In this document: one piece after another, positions 10,164 through 21,653 of the stretch
Numbering within the stretch: the stretch's first letter is position 1
Layout: each line of letters starts with the position of its first letter
Origin: Costus lasius
Lineage: Eukaryota; Streptophyta; Magnoliopsida; Zingiberales; Costaceae
Assembly: GCA_027563935.2 (NCBI GenBank)
Contig: CM050449.1
Coordinates: 71,824,556 to 71,888,555 of the forward strand
DNA length: 64,000 bases
Reading direction: 5' to 3'
Notes under the pieces: model-generated
Database searches by the model: none
Told to the model about the DNA's origin: nothing
Seen by the model: the letters and a program-made list of their open reading frames with translations, nothing else
Translations under genes and position numbers: made by a program

Positions 10164-11385
10164 CTAATCAAATACAAATAAGGTACCTTCCACGACGGAT
10201 CGAAAAGCTCGTGTATCCTTTTCAGCCATGGCATAAACTCGGATCTGGACTGTAGGCTTATCTGTGCCTCTATGCTGCATCTCAGGCTCTTTGCAGTCCT
10301 TGACCATGTGCCTAGGTTTCTTACACCTGAAGCAAACACCATTCTTCTTATAACAGTCTTTCATTAGATGTCCCTTGAGCCCACAATGATGACAAGTCCG
10401 ATCCTCTGTGTTACCGTTCCTTGCATCCCTGGATTGCTGCGGTGCATCCCTGGACTGCTGCGGTGCCTTGTGTGAGTAAGGCTTATACCTGCTCTTCTTG
10501 TAGTCCTTATGCCTAGGATACTTCTTACCCTTGCCGCCATTACCATACTGAGGAGCCGCCGCCTCAGCTGCAGGAACCACCGTCACGGCCACACTAGAAC
10601 TCCTCTCAGATATGTACCTCTCAATGGTGCGTGCTCGTCCCACAGTCTCAACGTAAGTCTCCAAGTGCTGAGCACCAACCTGCTCCCGAATGTCCCATCT
10701 GAGACCTCTGAGAAACTTGGTAGCCCTCCTCTTTTCAGTGTTTATCAGGTGAGGGGCATACTTTCCCAACTTAGTGAACTGCAACTCATACTGGTCCACA
10801 GTCATATCCCCCTGCTCCAGGTGAATAAATTCCACCTCTCGGTCCTCCACCAAGCTATCGGGGAAGTACTTCTCATTAAATTGAGACAAGAAATAGGGCC
10901 AATCTACTGTTTCATGTCTTTCTTCAGCAAGCCTCACCACGCCCTTCCACCACTCATCTGCATCACCACGCATCATATAGGTGGTCAGACACAGCTTGTC
11001 CTCATCTGTGCAACGCATGACTTGAAAAAATCTTGTCCAAAACCAACTGCCAGTTCTCTGCAGTACTTGATTCTGAGCCCCCATAAAAAGAGCTAGGACC
11101 CAGTTTCTGGAATTCACTCACAAGTGAGGCATAGCGCCTGTGAGTGTCCTCCTGAGAGTCAGTCCCCACTCCTCGAGTAGTAGTCTGGGATCTCTCCTGA
11201 GTCAAATGCTGCAAGAGCTGCTGTTGCGCTTCTTGATGCTGAGTCTGTTGCTGCTGCAGCATCTGAGCTTGCCTCTCTATCATGGCACCCTGTTGCCGTA
11301 CCATGCCAGTCAGAGCCTCAATGGTTCTCGTGAGATCTGAGGTCTGCTCACCCTCGCTGCTAGCATTTCCTCTGGATCGCACCAT
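10164..11385 (-). pseudogene. gag: K gypsy gag (capsid and nucleocapsid), one frameshift
   Basis: ATG at 11385 opens a Gln-rich, coiled-coil-like N-terminus. After the GGSESSTAENW stretch the frame is lost at a run of six T on the minus strand (11025-11030). Removing one T would restore the retrotransposon Gag domain (YMMRGDADEWWKG onward), which is open in the next frame (11117-10167). Two CCHC zinc knuckles (CHHCGLKGHLMKDC and CFRCKKPRHMVKDC, near 10290-10400) give nucleic-acid binding. The frame ends at TAG 10164-10166. A sequencing error in the homopolymer is possible. Confidence 0.88.
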
Positions 11386-11511
11386 CTTAAATTCCTACAC
11401 ACACATACCATAGTAAGGAAAACAAACATAAACCTATCAGGTGTCTAGCAATACACAAACATGTTTTCCCCCGAACTAAGTTTTAGCTAGCCAACTCCTC
11501 TGATACCATTC
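11386..11511 (-). other. K gypsy 5' untranslated leader
   Basis: A 126-bp stretch between the 5' LTR and the gag ATG. It holds the PBS and no other recognisable feature. Confidence 0.7.
11496..11508 (-). other. K gypsy primer-binding site (initiator Met tRNA type)
   Basis: On the minus strand TGGTATCAGAGGA lies three bases after the LTR end ...TGTGACA. Confidence 0.88.
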
Positions 11512-14365
11512 TGTCACATCCCGTTATCTTAATCCCAAACAAGTAACACAAGTCATAGAGAAATAGGATGTTATCATACAAGATCGATTCACATGCTAGG
11601 TAAAACCAAGTTCAAGAAAACACGATCTGAAAATTTTCGAGAATCCATACATAGAATCTCAGCGAAAACACAATTTCAGAAATGTACCTGCCACCACGCA
11701 ATACTTGCACTAGACATATGCAAGTCAACAGTTATATCAAAACCACATAAAATCCGTAAAATCCATAAATCACATAAAGGTACCTGCCACCAGGCAATAC
11801 TTGCACTAGACATATGCAAGTTCACATTTATATCAAATCCGATTGTAAAAACATGAGTCGACTCAAAATTCAAAGCAAAGCCACAAAATCGATTCTATAA
11901 ACTCATGAAACTAACATGAATAATACCAAACACCGAAACCAGACCAAAGCCCGCGGTGACACAAAAATCAAAACTTCAAAACTTAAAACTGCCACAACCG
12001 GCAACACAAGTTCACATAATTCGGCTACAACCGGCCCCAGTTAATTAAGCACAAAAGTCTTATACATTAACCAGCATAATATCCATATCAACGCTAACTC
12101 AAGAAATGCGCCCCTGCTCTATACCTGAAAATAGTGAGGGAGTGAGCTACACAGCCCAGTGAGTGGATAGTCTCAAACGACCATCCATAACATACACTCA
12201 AAAATACATGCAGATTATTTTAAAAACATTTAACAGAATATCATGTCAACATATAACAAAATTAAAGGACAGAACTCATATAAAACAATCAGGTGTAAAC
12301 TGCTAAGACGTCATTGTCACCAAAGAGTAACCAAGGTTCTAGAGTCATACTCTAAACCAACTAAACACACCAACCACTTAATTGACCTAGTTGTCCAGCA
12401 TAATCAGTAGTGACCATTATGGTCCAACCCGGCTTTGGCCTAAGCACTAGGAGAAGCCTGCAAATCACATGCAACATATATACATGGACAGTGTGTAGAC
12501 TCAAGAGGTAATCACCACCTGGTCAAGATGTGATACCTTGATCTACACCACCCCATAATCACAAAAATCTAAGCGTCTAAGAGTGATGACATCAAGAGGT
12601 GGCCCCTGTCCGACCAAGACATGGCACTTTGCGTCTTATATCACTCGTTCTCCCAAAGGGTTCCTTAACTGGACAACACCAGACACATCTTATATCTTAT
12701 TTCACAAAAGTGGACTCCTAAGTGTCAACTAAACTCTAGGATAGTCATTTTTATCACAATAATCACATCAGGCAGGCTGAACAACAACCCCCTCACATAT
12801 CACAATACAGGGCTGAAATCTCCAACCCTTAACATATCACATATAGACTATCCCCTTGAGTACACAGTTACACTTAGCCTTAGTCCTAACCATTCCATGT
12901 CCACAACACATATTATTCGAAAATCACATAACCACATAATATTCGAAAATCACATAACCACATAATATTCAAAAATCACATAATCACATAATATTCAAAA
13001 ATCACATAATCACATAGTAGTGTAGTCCTTAGGTTTCATGCTGATTAGTTCAGTCTAACCTTGCTATGTTATCACCCAAGTTATCAATAAATATTTCATG
13101 TCATTACTTTCTGCATACACCATTCAATTAAAAATACATAATAATACAGAAAATTCACTAAATTTCGTTCACAATTAACATAAATGCAGAATATCCCATA
13201 TTCATAGTTTTCTACTAGTTCTGATAACAAAAGACAGAAATACCCCCAGTTCAAAGTTTAAGTCATACAAGAAAAGTTATCCAAAAATTTCGTAAAAATA
13301 TTCATTACGTCCCTCATGATCCCTAGATTCGTAATTTCAAGTTTTCCCCAATTTTAACTAGGAAATTTACCGAATTACCCCTAGGTCAATTTCAGTCAAC
13401 AGAAACTTTTATTTCTAAAAATTCCCAAAAAAATACAGTAGAATCCTCATATGCCTAATTTCATGAATATCAAGTTTTCCCCAATTTTTACCCATGCATT
13501 TGGACGTAACTTCATGAAGAAGGGTCGAAATTCTCCTTCAAGCCCTAATTTTCATGCAATTGAAATTCTAAAGCTACATACATGTTTAATCAAGGTCCAA
13601 TTTAGGATTAAGAGTCTTAAAAACGAAAAGCCCTAATTTTCATGCAAGCTAGGGTTTCAAAAATTTGGAAAGGAAAACAAGGAAAACATGTACAATTGAA
13701 ATTAAGAGATCATGCCATACTCCTATGCATTAATCTTCTCTAAAACAAGCAATGCATCCAATTTTCGTGAACTAGGTGAAGGAGAACATCCACTCACTTT
13801 GAACCGTGAACACCAAGATGAAGATCTCTCCAAAAATTCGTCTAAAGCCTTGAAGTTCCACCAAATATCGCCACCAATGGAAGAGAAACACCACCAAACA
13901 CCAAAGACGCCGGCCAAGGGAAGAAAGGAAGAGGAAGAAATTTCGCCTCCAAGCCTCCAAGAATCGCCCTAAGGTTTCTTCCAAGCCAAAAAAAATGCCA
14001 ATTCTCCTACCCTAGCCGAAATTACCAACTTGAATTTTCGGTTTTTAAATTTTAAACCCGCTAACCAATTAATTCAAATAGGGTTTAACCCACTAACTAA
14101 TTAATTCAAATTTTAAACCCAAAACCCATAGTTAACTAATTAATTTAACCATTAACTAACAATTAACCATTCACTTAAACGAAAATCCAATAAGGATTTA
14201 ATTAATATCCAACAAGGTCTAATTAATTAACCAATAAGCTCTAATTAAATAACTTAAAATTAACAACCAATAATTTTATTTAAATCAGAATAAAATATCA
14301 CAGCCAATGATTTTATTTAAATCAAAAATAGTACTTACCATGACTTAAGATCCTTGGATCTTACA
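11512..14365 (-). repeat. K gypsy 5' LTR, unrearranged, 2854 bp
   Basis: TG...CA termini, with the PBS on its inner side and the target duplication tatgc on its outer side. It is the reference against which the left LTR's inversion is seen. The single CCCAA that is duplicated on the left lies at 12652-12656. No gene is seen inside. Small frames such as 13712-13972 repeat exactly in the other LTR. Confidence 0.94.
12914..13016 (+). repeat. 26-bp tandem repeat, four copies, in the K 5' LTR
   Basis: Counterpart of 5308-5410: same unit, phase and copy number. Confidence 0.88.
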
Positions 14366-14370
14366 TATGC
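14366..14370 (+). repeat. Right target-site duplication of composite K (tatgc)
   Basis: Repeats 3369-3373. Element A's reading frame continues directly from here. Confidence 0.92.
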
Positions 14371-15510
14371 AAGTTAAAGAAGTCCATTTATGGACTTAAA
14401 CAAGCATCAAGAAGCTGGAATATTCGTTTTGATGAATCAGTCAGTGAATTTGGTTTCATCAAGAACGAGGATGACTCGTGTGTATATAAGAGGTTTAGTG
14501 GGAGCGTGATTACTTTCCTAGTCCTCTACGTCGATGATATCTTAATCATTGGAAACGATATTCCCGAAATGCATGCGGTGAAAGCATGGTTAAGAAAATG
14601 TTTCCAGATGAAAGATTTAGGAGAAGCAGCCTATGTGTTAGGTGTGAAGATCTACAGGGATAGATCTAAGAGGCTTCTCGGGCTGTGCCAGAGTACTTAC
14701 ATCGATAAAGTCCTGGAGAGATTTCGTTTAGAGAATTCTAAAAGAGGATATCTTCCAGTCAGACATGGTCTGAATCTTTCAAAGAGTCAGTGTCCACAAA
14801 CACAGACTGAGAAAGATGAAATGGACAATACGCCTTATGCTTCGGCTATTGGGTCCATTATGTATGCGATGTTGTGTACTCGCCCAGACGTCGCTTACGG
14901 GTTAAGCGTGACCAGTCGGTTCCAAAGTAATCCAGGTCAGGCGCACTGGATTGCAGTCAAGAACATTTTAAAATATCTTCGGAGGACCAAAGATATATTC
15001 TTGATATATGGTGGTCAGGAAGAACTCAGTATTGAAGGATATACTGACGCTTCGTTCCAGTCTGACCAGGATGATTTCCGATCGCAATCAGGCTATGTTT
15101 TTAGCTTGAATGGAGGAGCAGTGGTGTGGAAGAGTTTCAAACAGTCTATAGTTGCTGATTCCACAACAGAAGCCGAGTATGTTGCAGCCTCGGAAGCATC
15201 TAAGGAGGCAGTGTGGATTCGTAAGTTCGTTCAAGAACTTGGTGTCGTTCCTTCGAGTGCAGATCCTTTGGTTATCTTCTGTGATAACACTGGAGCAATC
15301 GCACAAGCAAAGGAACCACGGTCGCACCAGAAGTCCAAGCACATACAGAGACGGTTTCATTTGATCCGGGAGATCATTGATCGTGGCGAGATCAAAATCT
15401 GCAAGGTTCATACAGATGACAATCTGGCAGACCCGCTTACCAAGCCTCTGGCGCAGCAGAAGCATGAGAAGCACTGTAATAATATGGGTTTGAGATTTCT
15501 CAACCATTAG
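14371..15510 (+). pseudogene. pol: Element A pol, 3' part (reverse transcriptase end and RNase H)
   Basis: Continues the frame interrupted at 3373 (KKSIYGLKQAS onward). It carries the copia RT motif YVDDIL near 14530 and RNase H with TDASFQSD, STTEAEY and CDNTGA. It ends at the family stop after ...RFLNH (15508-15510). This half has no stop of its own but is cut off from the rest by K. Confidence 0.94.
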
Positions 15511-15519
15511 ATTAAGTGC

Positions 15520-15530
15520 AAGTGGGAGAT
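15520..15530 (+). other. Element A polypurine tract
   Basis: AAGTGGGAGAT lies directly before the LTR start TGTTAGGG. Confidence 0.85.
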
Positions 15531-17201
15531 TGTTAGGGTATGCCCTTAAGGCTAATGTTTGAGGCCTTGGGATTGTAACAGTATCATGTATAAACTCTTA
15601 TGTTTATAAAGGCAATGGTTGTTATTCAGGTTGTTACATTGTCTGCTGCAATGAGCGTACTTCTGAATAATGTCTCTATGATGTTCAGCTAGGCTGACAT
15701 GCAGTAAAGTCCTTAGTCGAGATATCTTGGTGAACATGAGACAGCCCTGATATGATTGAGACTAATATGTGTTCTAGTCTTATAGGATGCTTCGAGCATG
15801 GAATAAGATGTAGACTCATGGGTACATTGGATGTACTGGACAGACCCTACTAGGTTATTCAATTGCTTGTCACAATGTGAATAATCCTTGATTGCAACAA
15901 GTGGCACATGTCCTCTGACTTGAGATCACTTGTGTTTCTAAATGATGATTGTCATTGTTTTGAGGTAGTTCAATATCATTTGAAACATAATGGTTATAGA
16001 CTATCTTGGATGGTGAGCTTGAGTCATGTTAGGTCACTGGTGATAGATATAGGATTGCCGTCTCCTTCATTGGAGTGTGATGTTCTAAAGGGGCCCCCTG
16101 GATGAGATGATTGAGAAAGTGTATGGCCATACCCAGATGACTATGTTCATATGATCTAATCATGCTCATCATATTGGAGTTACAAGCTTGACAGGCTTGT
16201 CCAATAAAGAACATCCAATGGCAAAGGAATCATGTATGCCTAGTGAGTTGATTCACACTTGTGCTGTTGTTTGGGTGTAGTCTTGGAAGACTCTTTCCTT
16301 TATATCGGGAGACAGTGATGTGTTGCTAGATACCCCTCTCTGATCATGATAACGTAAGTTATCGTTACCGACATTTAAAGGAAACCCTCAGGGTCGCACA
16401 ATTTGATGATATGGCTTACTTAAGTCAGATCGTGTGGACTGAATTGTTTTGGGTTCAGTTTAAAGGGAATTAATCTCTGATTGTGAGTGAGATCTGGTCT
16501 GATCATGTTTGATTGATTAGAGCTTGAGATCGGTAAGCTTCGATCGAGAGATTGGATGCTAGATCAGTGAGATCAGAAGCATCAAGAGATCAACGGTTAG
16601 ATCTGGAGCCTTAGGGTTTAATTGAGATCTAGACCGGATTGCTTGGGTTAATTGGTCTTGGACCAAACCGAAATGAACCAGCTCATCAAGTGAGCGTGTG
16701 GTTCAAATGGAGAGGAGTTTGCGATTGGGGTAAACCCATGATCGCATGTGAGGGAGTGGATTTCTATTTTTAGAAATCATGATCACTTACGTGACCACGC
16801 CTCATGTTGCTCGCCTCTTCTCATCTTTGTCGCCTCTTGTGATTTTGAGAGTTTTTGCATTCTCGTGTAAAAAGAGTGGACGACAAGAGGAGAAAGTTTT
16901 TCGCCAAGCAAGGAGATCATCTTCCTTTTTCATACGACAAGAACCTCTTGGAACCTTGCTAGCACAAGGAGCACCAAGGGAGTAGGCGGCTTCTTCATCT
17001 TGTGTGCGCATCCTCTGGAGGAGACCCCTGTCGATCTCTTCTTCCTCGTCATCATACAAACAATGGCTATGGTATGATCATTGTTGTTCTAAGTTGATCA
17101 TATAATACATGCTATGTGATCCTAGGAAACCCTAGATTCCGCCCATGCAAATTCATATCTGCGCATGTCTTAGGGTTTCGCCCCCCTTGTGGGGACTTTC
17201 A
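15531..17201 (+). repeat. Element A 3' LTR, 1671 bp
   Basis: Starts TGTTAGGGTATGCCC (the first G of the family's GGGG is A here) and ends ...GGGGACTTTCA, matching the LTRs of B and C along its length. A TATAAAGGC block about 75 bp from the start is shared by the family; whether it is the promoter is not known. The sequence after it (from 17202) belongs to element D, so its target duplication would be aacat; the left copy is outside the window. Confidence 0.92.
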
Positions 17202-18125
17202 AACATGAACTGGATTGAATGCACAAGGGAGGAACTATTGAATATACTCCAAATAGCCGAGTGTGAGATGGGTAAGACCAAACCCAATTATGTTCTTTTG
17301 GTCCCTGCGACCAAGAAGATAAAGAAGAAGGGAAAGGCACGTGCTAAGGGTAGTGCCAAAGGTACTACCAAAGCACTGAAGAGAAGGGCAAAGAAGGGAC
17401 TGCAAGCAGGGCCACTGGAGAAGGGACTGCAAGCAACTTCTGAATGAGGAGAATAAAGGCTTGGCCTTAACTAATAGCTCAGGTATTTATGTTACTGAAG
17501 TCAACCTTTCTACTTCTATAACATAGGTATTGGATACCGCATGCGGAGCTCATATTTGTGCAAATATGCAGGGGCTTAAGAAGAGTAGTTCGGTACGGGC
17601 TGGAGAGATTGACCTACGAGTAGGAAACGGAGCACAAGTTGCTGCTGTTACCGTAGGAGTTTTGACACTCTCCCTGACATCAGGACTTCAATTAGAACTA
17701 GAGAATTGTTTTTATGTACCTTCGTTAACCAAAAACATTATATCTATTCCTTGCTTAGCTAGAAAAGATTTTATATTTGAAATAAAGGATAACTCCTGTT
17801 CTTTTCCATTTGCAAATATGTTTTATGGGAAGGGTACATTGTGCAATGGTTTATATGTCTTGGACAAGAATAGTTCTATTTGTAACGTAAACAGCGAAAG
17901 GACCAAACTGAGTGGTTCAATTGGTGCCTTCCTATGGCATTGTCGATTGGCCCATATAAACAAGAATCGCATTCAACAACTGCAAACAAATGGATTGTTA
18001 GATTTAAGTTCCTTGGAGGAATTTGACACATGTGAGCCTTGTTTATTAGGGAAAATAACAAAGGCACCCTTCAATCATATTGATGTCTGTGGGCCATTCA
18101 ATAAATAAGCCAGATGAGGACACAA
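17202..18125 (+). pseudogene. Element D gag end, protease and start of integrase (copia family 2)
   Basis: Begins inside Gag at NMNWIECTREELLN, similar to family-1 Gag, then a Lys-rich tail and a protease with VLDTACGAHIC. A TAG at about 17524 replaces the Trp that precedes the motif in family 1. The GAG-pre-integrase region (LWHCRLAHINKNRI) and the HHCC Cys pair follow. The frame decays near 18070-18108 with a small deletion and a stop, and is cut at 18125 by element B. It resumes at 27231. A related copy is E at 34000-34940. Confidence 0.88.
18121..18125 (+). repeat. Left target-site duplication of element B (cacaa)
   Basis: Matches 27231-27235. Element D's integrase continues across the two. 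Confidence 0.9.
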
Positions 18126-19794
18126 TGTTGGGGTATGCCCTTAAGGCTAAATGTTTGAGGCCTTGGGTTATTATCAGTATCATGTACAAACTATGTATAT
18201 GTTATATAAAGGCAATTGTTGTTATTCAGATTGTTGCATTACCTGCTGCTATATGTATACTTCTGAGTAATGTCTCAATGATGTTTAGCTTAGCCGATTT
18301 TCAGAGTTGTCCTTAGTCGAGATATCTTGGTGAACATGAGACAGCCTTGATATGATTGAGACTAATATGTGTTCTAATCTTATAGGATGCTTCGAGCATG
18401 GAATAAGATTTAGACACATAGGTGCATTGGATGTACTGGACTGACCCTACTTAGGATATTCAATTGTTTGTCACAATATGAATAAATCCTTATAAGCGAG
18501 CAAGTGGCATATTCCCTCTGACTTGAGATCATTTGTGTTTCTAAGTGATGATTGACATTGTCTTGAGGTAGTTCAATATCATTTGAAAGATAATGGTTAA
18601 GGATTATCTTGGATAGTGGGCATAAGTCATGTTAGGACACTAGCGATAGATAAAGGATTGCCTCTCCTAGTTGGAGTGTGGTGTTCTACTGGGGCCCCCT
18701 GGATGAGATGGTTGAGAATGTGTATGGCCATACCCAGATGACTATGTTCATCTGATCTAACCATTCTCATCGTGTTGGAATTACAAGCTAGACACGCTTG
18801 TCCAACGTGAACATCCAGTGGCAAAGGGAACATGTATGCTGGGTGAATTGGATTCACTCTTGTGCTATATTTTGGGAGTAGTCTTGGAAGACTCTTTCCT
18901 TCATATCGGGAGACAGTGATGTGTTGCTAGATACCCCTCTCTGATCGTGATAACGTATGTTATCGTTACCGACGTTGAAGGAAACCCTTAGGGTCGCACA
19001 ATTTGATGATATGGCTTACTTATGTCAGATCGTGTGGATTGGAATTATTCTAGTTCAGTTTAAAGTAATTTAAACTCTGATTGGAAGTGAGATCTAGTCT
19101 AATCATGTTTGATTGATTAGGGCATATGATCGGTAAGCTTCGATCGGGAGAATTGATGCTTGATCGTAAAGATCAAGAGATTCAATGAGATGTGTGGTTG
19201 GATCTTGAGCCATTTGGTTCAATCAGATCAAGACCAGGGCTTGTTCGATTTGGTCCTTGAACCAAATGAAATTGAACCAGTTCACTTAGTGAACGCATGG
19301 TTCAAATGAGAGGTTTCGGTTGGTTCACTTAGAGTGAACGCATAGGAGTTAAAGAGGGAGTTAAGAAAGGGGGTTACATGTTTGGTTCTTACCAAATATG
19401 GTAACCGAATCTTTCCTTCTTGGACTCTCCCTCTCGGTTTTCAAAACTGCTCTCTTCCTCCTCTCGCACGTTGCTTGCTCTACACGAAAAGAAGGAGTTT
19501 AACCAAGCCGAGAGTGAACATCTCATCTCCTCACTCGATCAAAGACCCCTAGTGTCTTTGCTAGCACAAGGAGCACAAGGGAGAAGCAAAACATCATCTT
19601 GTGTGTGATACTTTTGGAGAAGAGGCACTCGCCCCTTTCTTCTTCCAAGCCGCCACTCAAAGCATGGCAATGGTAATGCTCTAACCAATCCTTTCAAGGT
19701 TGATCATATGTTTAAGTCATGCGATCTTTGAAACCTAGTATTTCCGCCGTCGCTACATGTTTTTGAATGCGCATGGGACCTAGGTTTCCTTTCA
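18126..19794 (+). repeat. Element B 5' LTR, 1669 bp
   Basis: Starts TGTTGGGGTATGCCC and ends ...TTTCCTTTCA. The PBS follows after one base. A TATATAAAGGC block lies about 75 bp in. Confidence 0.93.
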
Positions 19795-19795
19795 G

Positions 19796-19807
19796 TGGTA
19801 TCAGAGC
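19796..19807 (+). other. Element B primer-binding site (initiator Met tRNA type)
   Basis: TGGTATCAGAGC one base after the 5' LTR. Confidence 0.92.
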
Positions 19808-21653
19808 GCTGGTTTTTGGCTTGATATATATGATTGCCATCTTGTGATCCATGTTTGGTTTGATGCTTTGGATAGATCTTCATGATGCGCATGCTTTTGT
19901 TGTCATGCGAAAATACATGCCATATGTTAGATGTATTTTGTTTACTTTTAAGCTTGCGCATATGATGTTTTTTGTTTGCGCTTTTCATAGAAGTTTTCAA
20001 TTAAAACTTATCATCATGCGCGACCCTCACTAGATCTATCTAAGCGCCTGCTTCAAACTCTTAGACGGGTTTACAATGTTGAAGTCGTTAGTCAAGTCTG
20101 GACCCAACAGCCTAATCAGACCATCTGACAGCCTGGATGGGGCGGCCGGATAGCACCTGTGCGCAAGCTATACAGGTGGCTATAGGCCGACTGCAGAAGG
20201 GCGTGTAGCGATGTCTGATTGAGGCGCCTGGTGAACGATCATGATTATGGCCCGGGGTCACACCCGCTTGCCAGAAATCATGTGGGACGTTCAGCCCTTA
20301 AGGCATGCATAGTTGACCATGAGGTCGACGCAAGTCAGTTATGACTGGGTGCATGCAAGGGCAGTGGGTCCGATTTAGTCTAATGAGTGGATACCTGTAA
20401 ATGGACCGTTGTAAGGTAGTAGGGCACATAAGGAAATAAAATTGATGCCATGGGGTTTTATAAAATTTTATTTCTGTTTTGGATCACATGTATGCATGTT
20501 TAACATGTTGAATGGGTGTTTATTTAATCTTATGTGGGCTGCCCTTATTTTGTATGCTGTGCTGGGGCCTGCGTGCCTGGAATTAAATATAAATTTTGCT
20601 GTGATCTGCGAATCACACTTTGATTTATGAAAATGTATAATTGACCTGCGTGTCAAACCATGTCTAGATAGTTTCAAATATGTAATTTGAGTAGACATGA
20701 GCACACAACACAAATGGCAGATGCGCATGCAGCATTTGGCTTCACTAGAAGGGTGGTCTAGAGGTCGACTCTAGAACAGCCGCATACTGCCTGGTGGGCA
20801 CATTTGAGCTGCAGAGGGCGATTGGGCCCGGGCTGGGCCAGATGAAGTACAAGAGTCCCATAAAGAGCTCAAGTGAAGACTTTTGTAAAACTAAGGTTTT
20901 ACTTAGGCTTTTATGGGCGTTTACCACATAAGATGTTTGGTGCTTTCATTTACTGTTTTAAGTAATATTAGCACATGCATGCTTTAAACTTCTGCTATCA
21001 CTATAGAATATGCATGATAGTAAGAAGATACAAAGGACCGTTAAAATCCAACATGAATATCAAGCTCGATTGCCTTCTGACGCGAAACCTCACTATTCTG
21101 ACTATCGTTGGGGCCGTGTTGTACCCACTCAGTGGGCACGCCCAGCTATCTTCAGACGGTGCGCGATTACACCTACATGCTACAGAGAAGGGATTTATCG
21201 CTTCTCGTTGCTCAGCATAGCACGTGGTGGTCCAGGGAGTAGGTCAGGTCAGCTTGACCATATATATGCTACATATTGAGCATATGATAGCAAGATGGAG
21301 GCAGCCATCTGAGGAATCAGAGACTGTGTTGTACCAACTCAGTTGGCACAGTCTTCTGGATTGCCTAGATGAAGGGGAATCGCATGGGTTGGCGATTGGC
21401 ATGGATAGCCTACCGGTGATTAGTGCTTGAACTCTCTGTGTATCTTATCTCGCCTGAGCGGGACGCGGAGATCAAGTATGAAAACTGGATCCCATCTCAC
21501 TAAAAGAGTTTCACTCTTTCGGGCTGTTTTATTGGATTTTCAGTCAGATAAAATAGTGAGAAAAGAATCATTCTTAAGTCCTGGATTGATTCTAACATGC
21601 ATACTGACCTTGTTGTTCTTGTTATGTTGTAGATTCCTGCAGCAACGAACACC
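19808..21653 (+). other. Element B untranslated leader, about 1.85 kb
   Basis: Non-coding and collinear with C's leader (46652-48450). It contains a 7-bp hairpin with a 5-base loop (20757-20775) and the two TCA-loop hairpins (21116-21139 and 21326-21349). Short frames inside have no recognisable product. Confidence 0.8.
20757..20775 (+). other. Leader hairpin of element B (TCTAGAG paired with CTCTAGA)
   Basis: A perfect 7-bp stem with loop GTCGA. The equivalent in element C (47561-47579) has a different stem that still pairs, including one T-A to C-G double change. Confidence 0.45.

Larger units (their letters stand above)
3374..14365 (-). mobile_element. Composite K: TRIM joined to a minus-strand Ty3/gypsy chromovirus with a partly inverted LTR
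   Basis: K is one 10,992-bp insertion flanked by the 5-bp duplication tatgc. From the left it holds a complete TRIM (3374-3900), 1145 bp of gypsy LTR in inverted orientation (3901-5045), the remaining 1714 bp of that LTR (5046-6759), the gypsy body on the minus strand (6760-11511) and an unrearranged LTR (11512-14365). The outer left terminus is the TRIM end and the outer right terminus is the gypsy LTR end. The chromodomain-bearing integrase C-terminus, initiator-Met PBS and very long LTR suggest the Tekay/Del lineage. The LTR copies differ at roughly fifteen places by eye, so the event is recent. Confidence 0.9.
1..17201 (+). mobile_element. Element A: Ty1/copia family-1 retrotransposon, 5' end outside the window, split by composite K
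   Basis: The visible order is leader (1-630), gag-pol (631-3373, resuming at 14371-15510), polypurine tract and 3' LTR (15531-17201). It is collinear with the intact element C at 47818-54030, which gave the boundaries. The 5' LTR, the PBS and the left target duplication lie before base 1. The element is dead: a Trp-to-TAG change in the Gag zinc knuckle, a one-base insertion near 1725, a stop near 1840 and the 11-kb insertion K in the reverse transcriptase. It is itself inserted in the gag gene of element D, which resumes at 17202. Confidence 0.93.
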
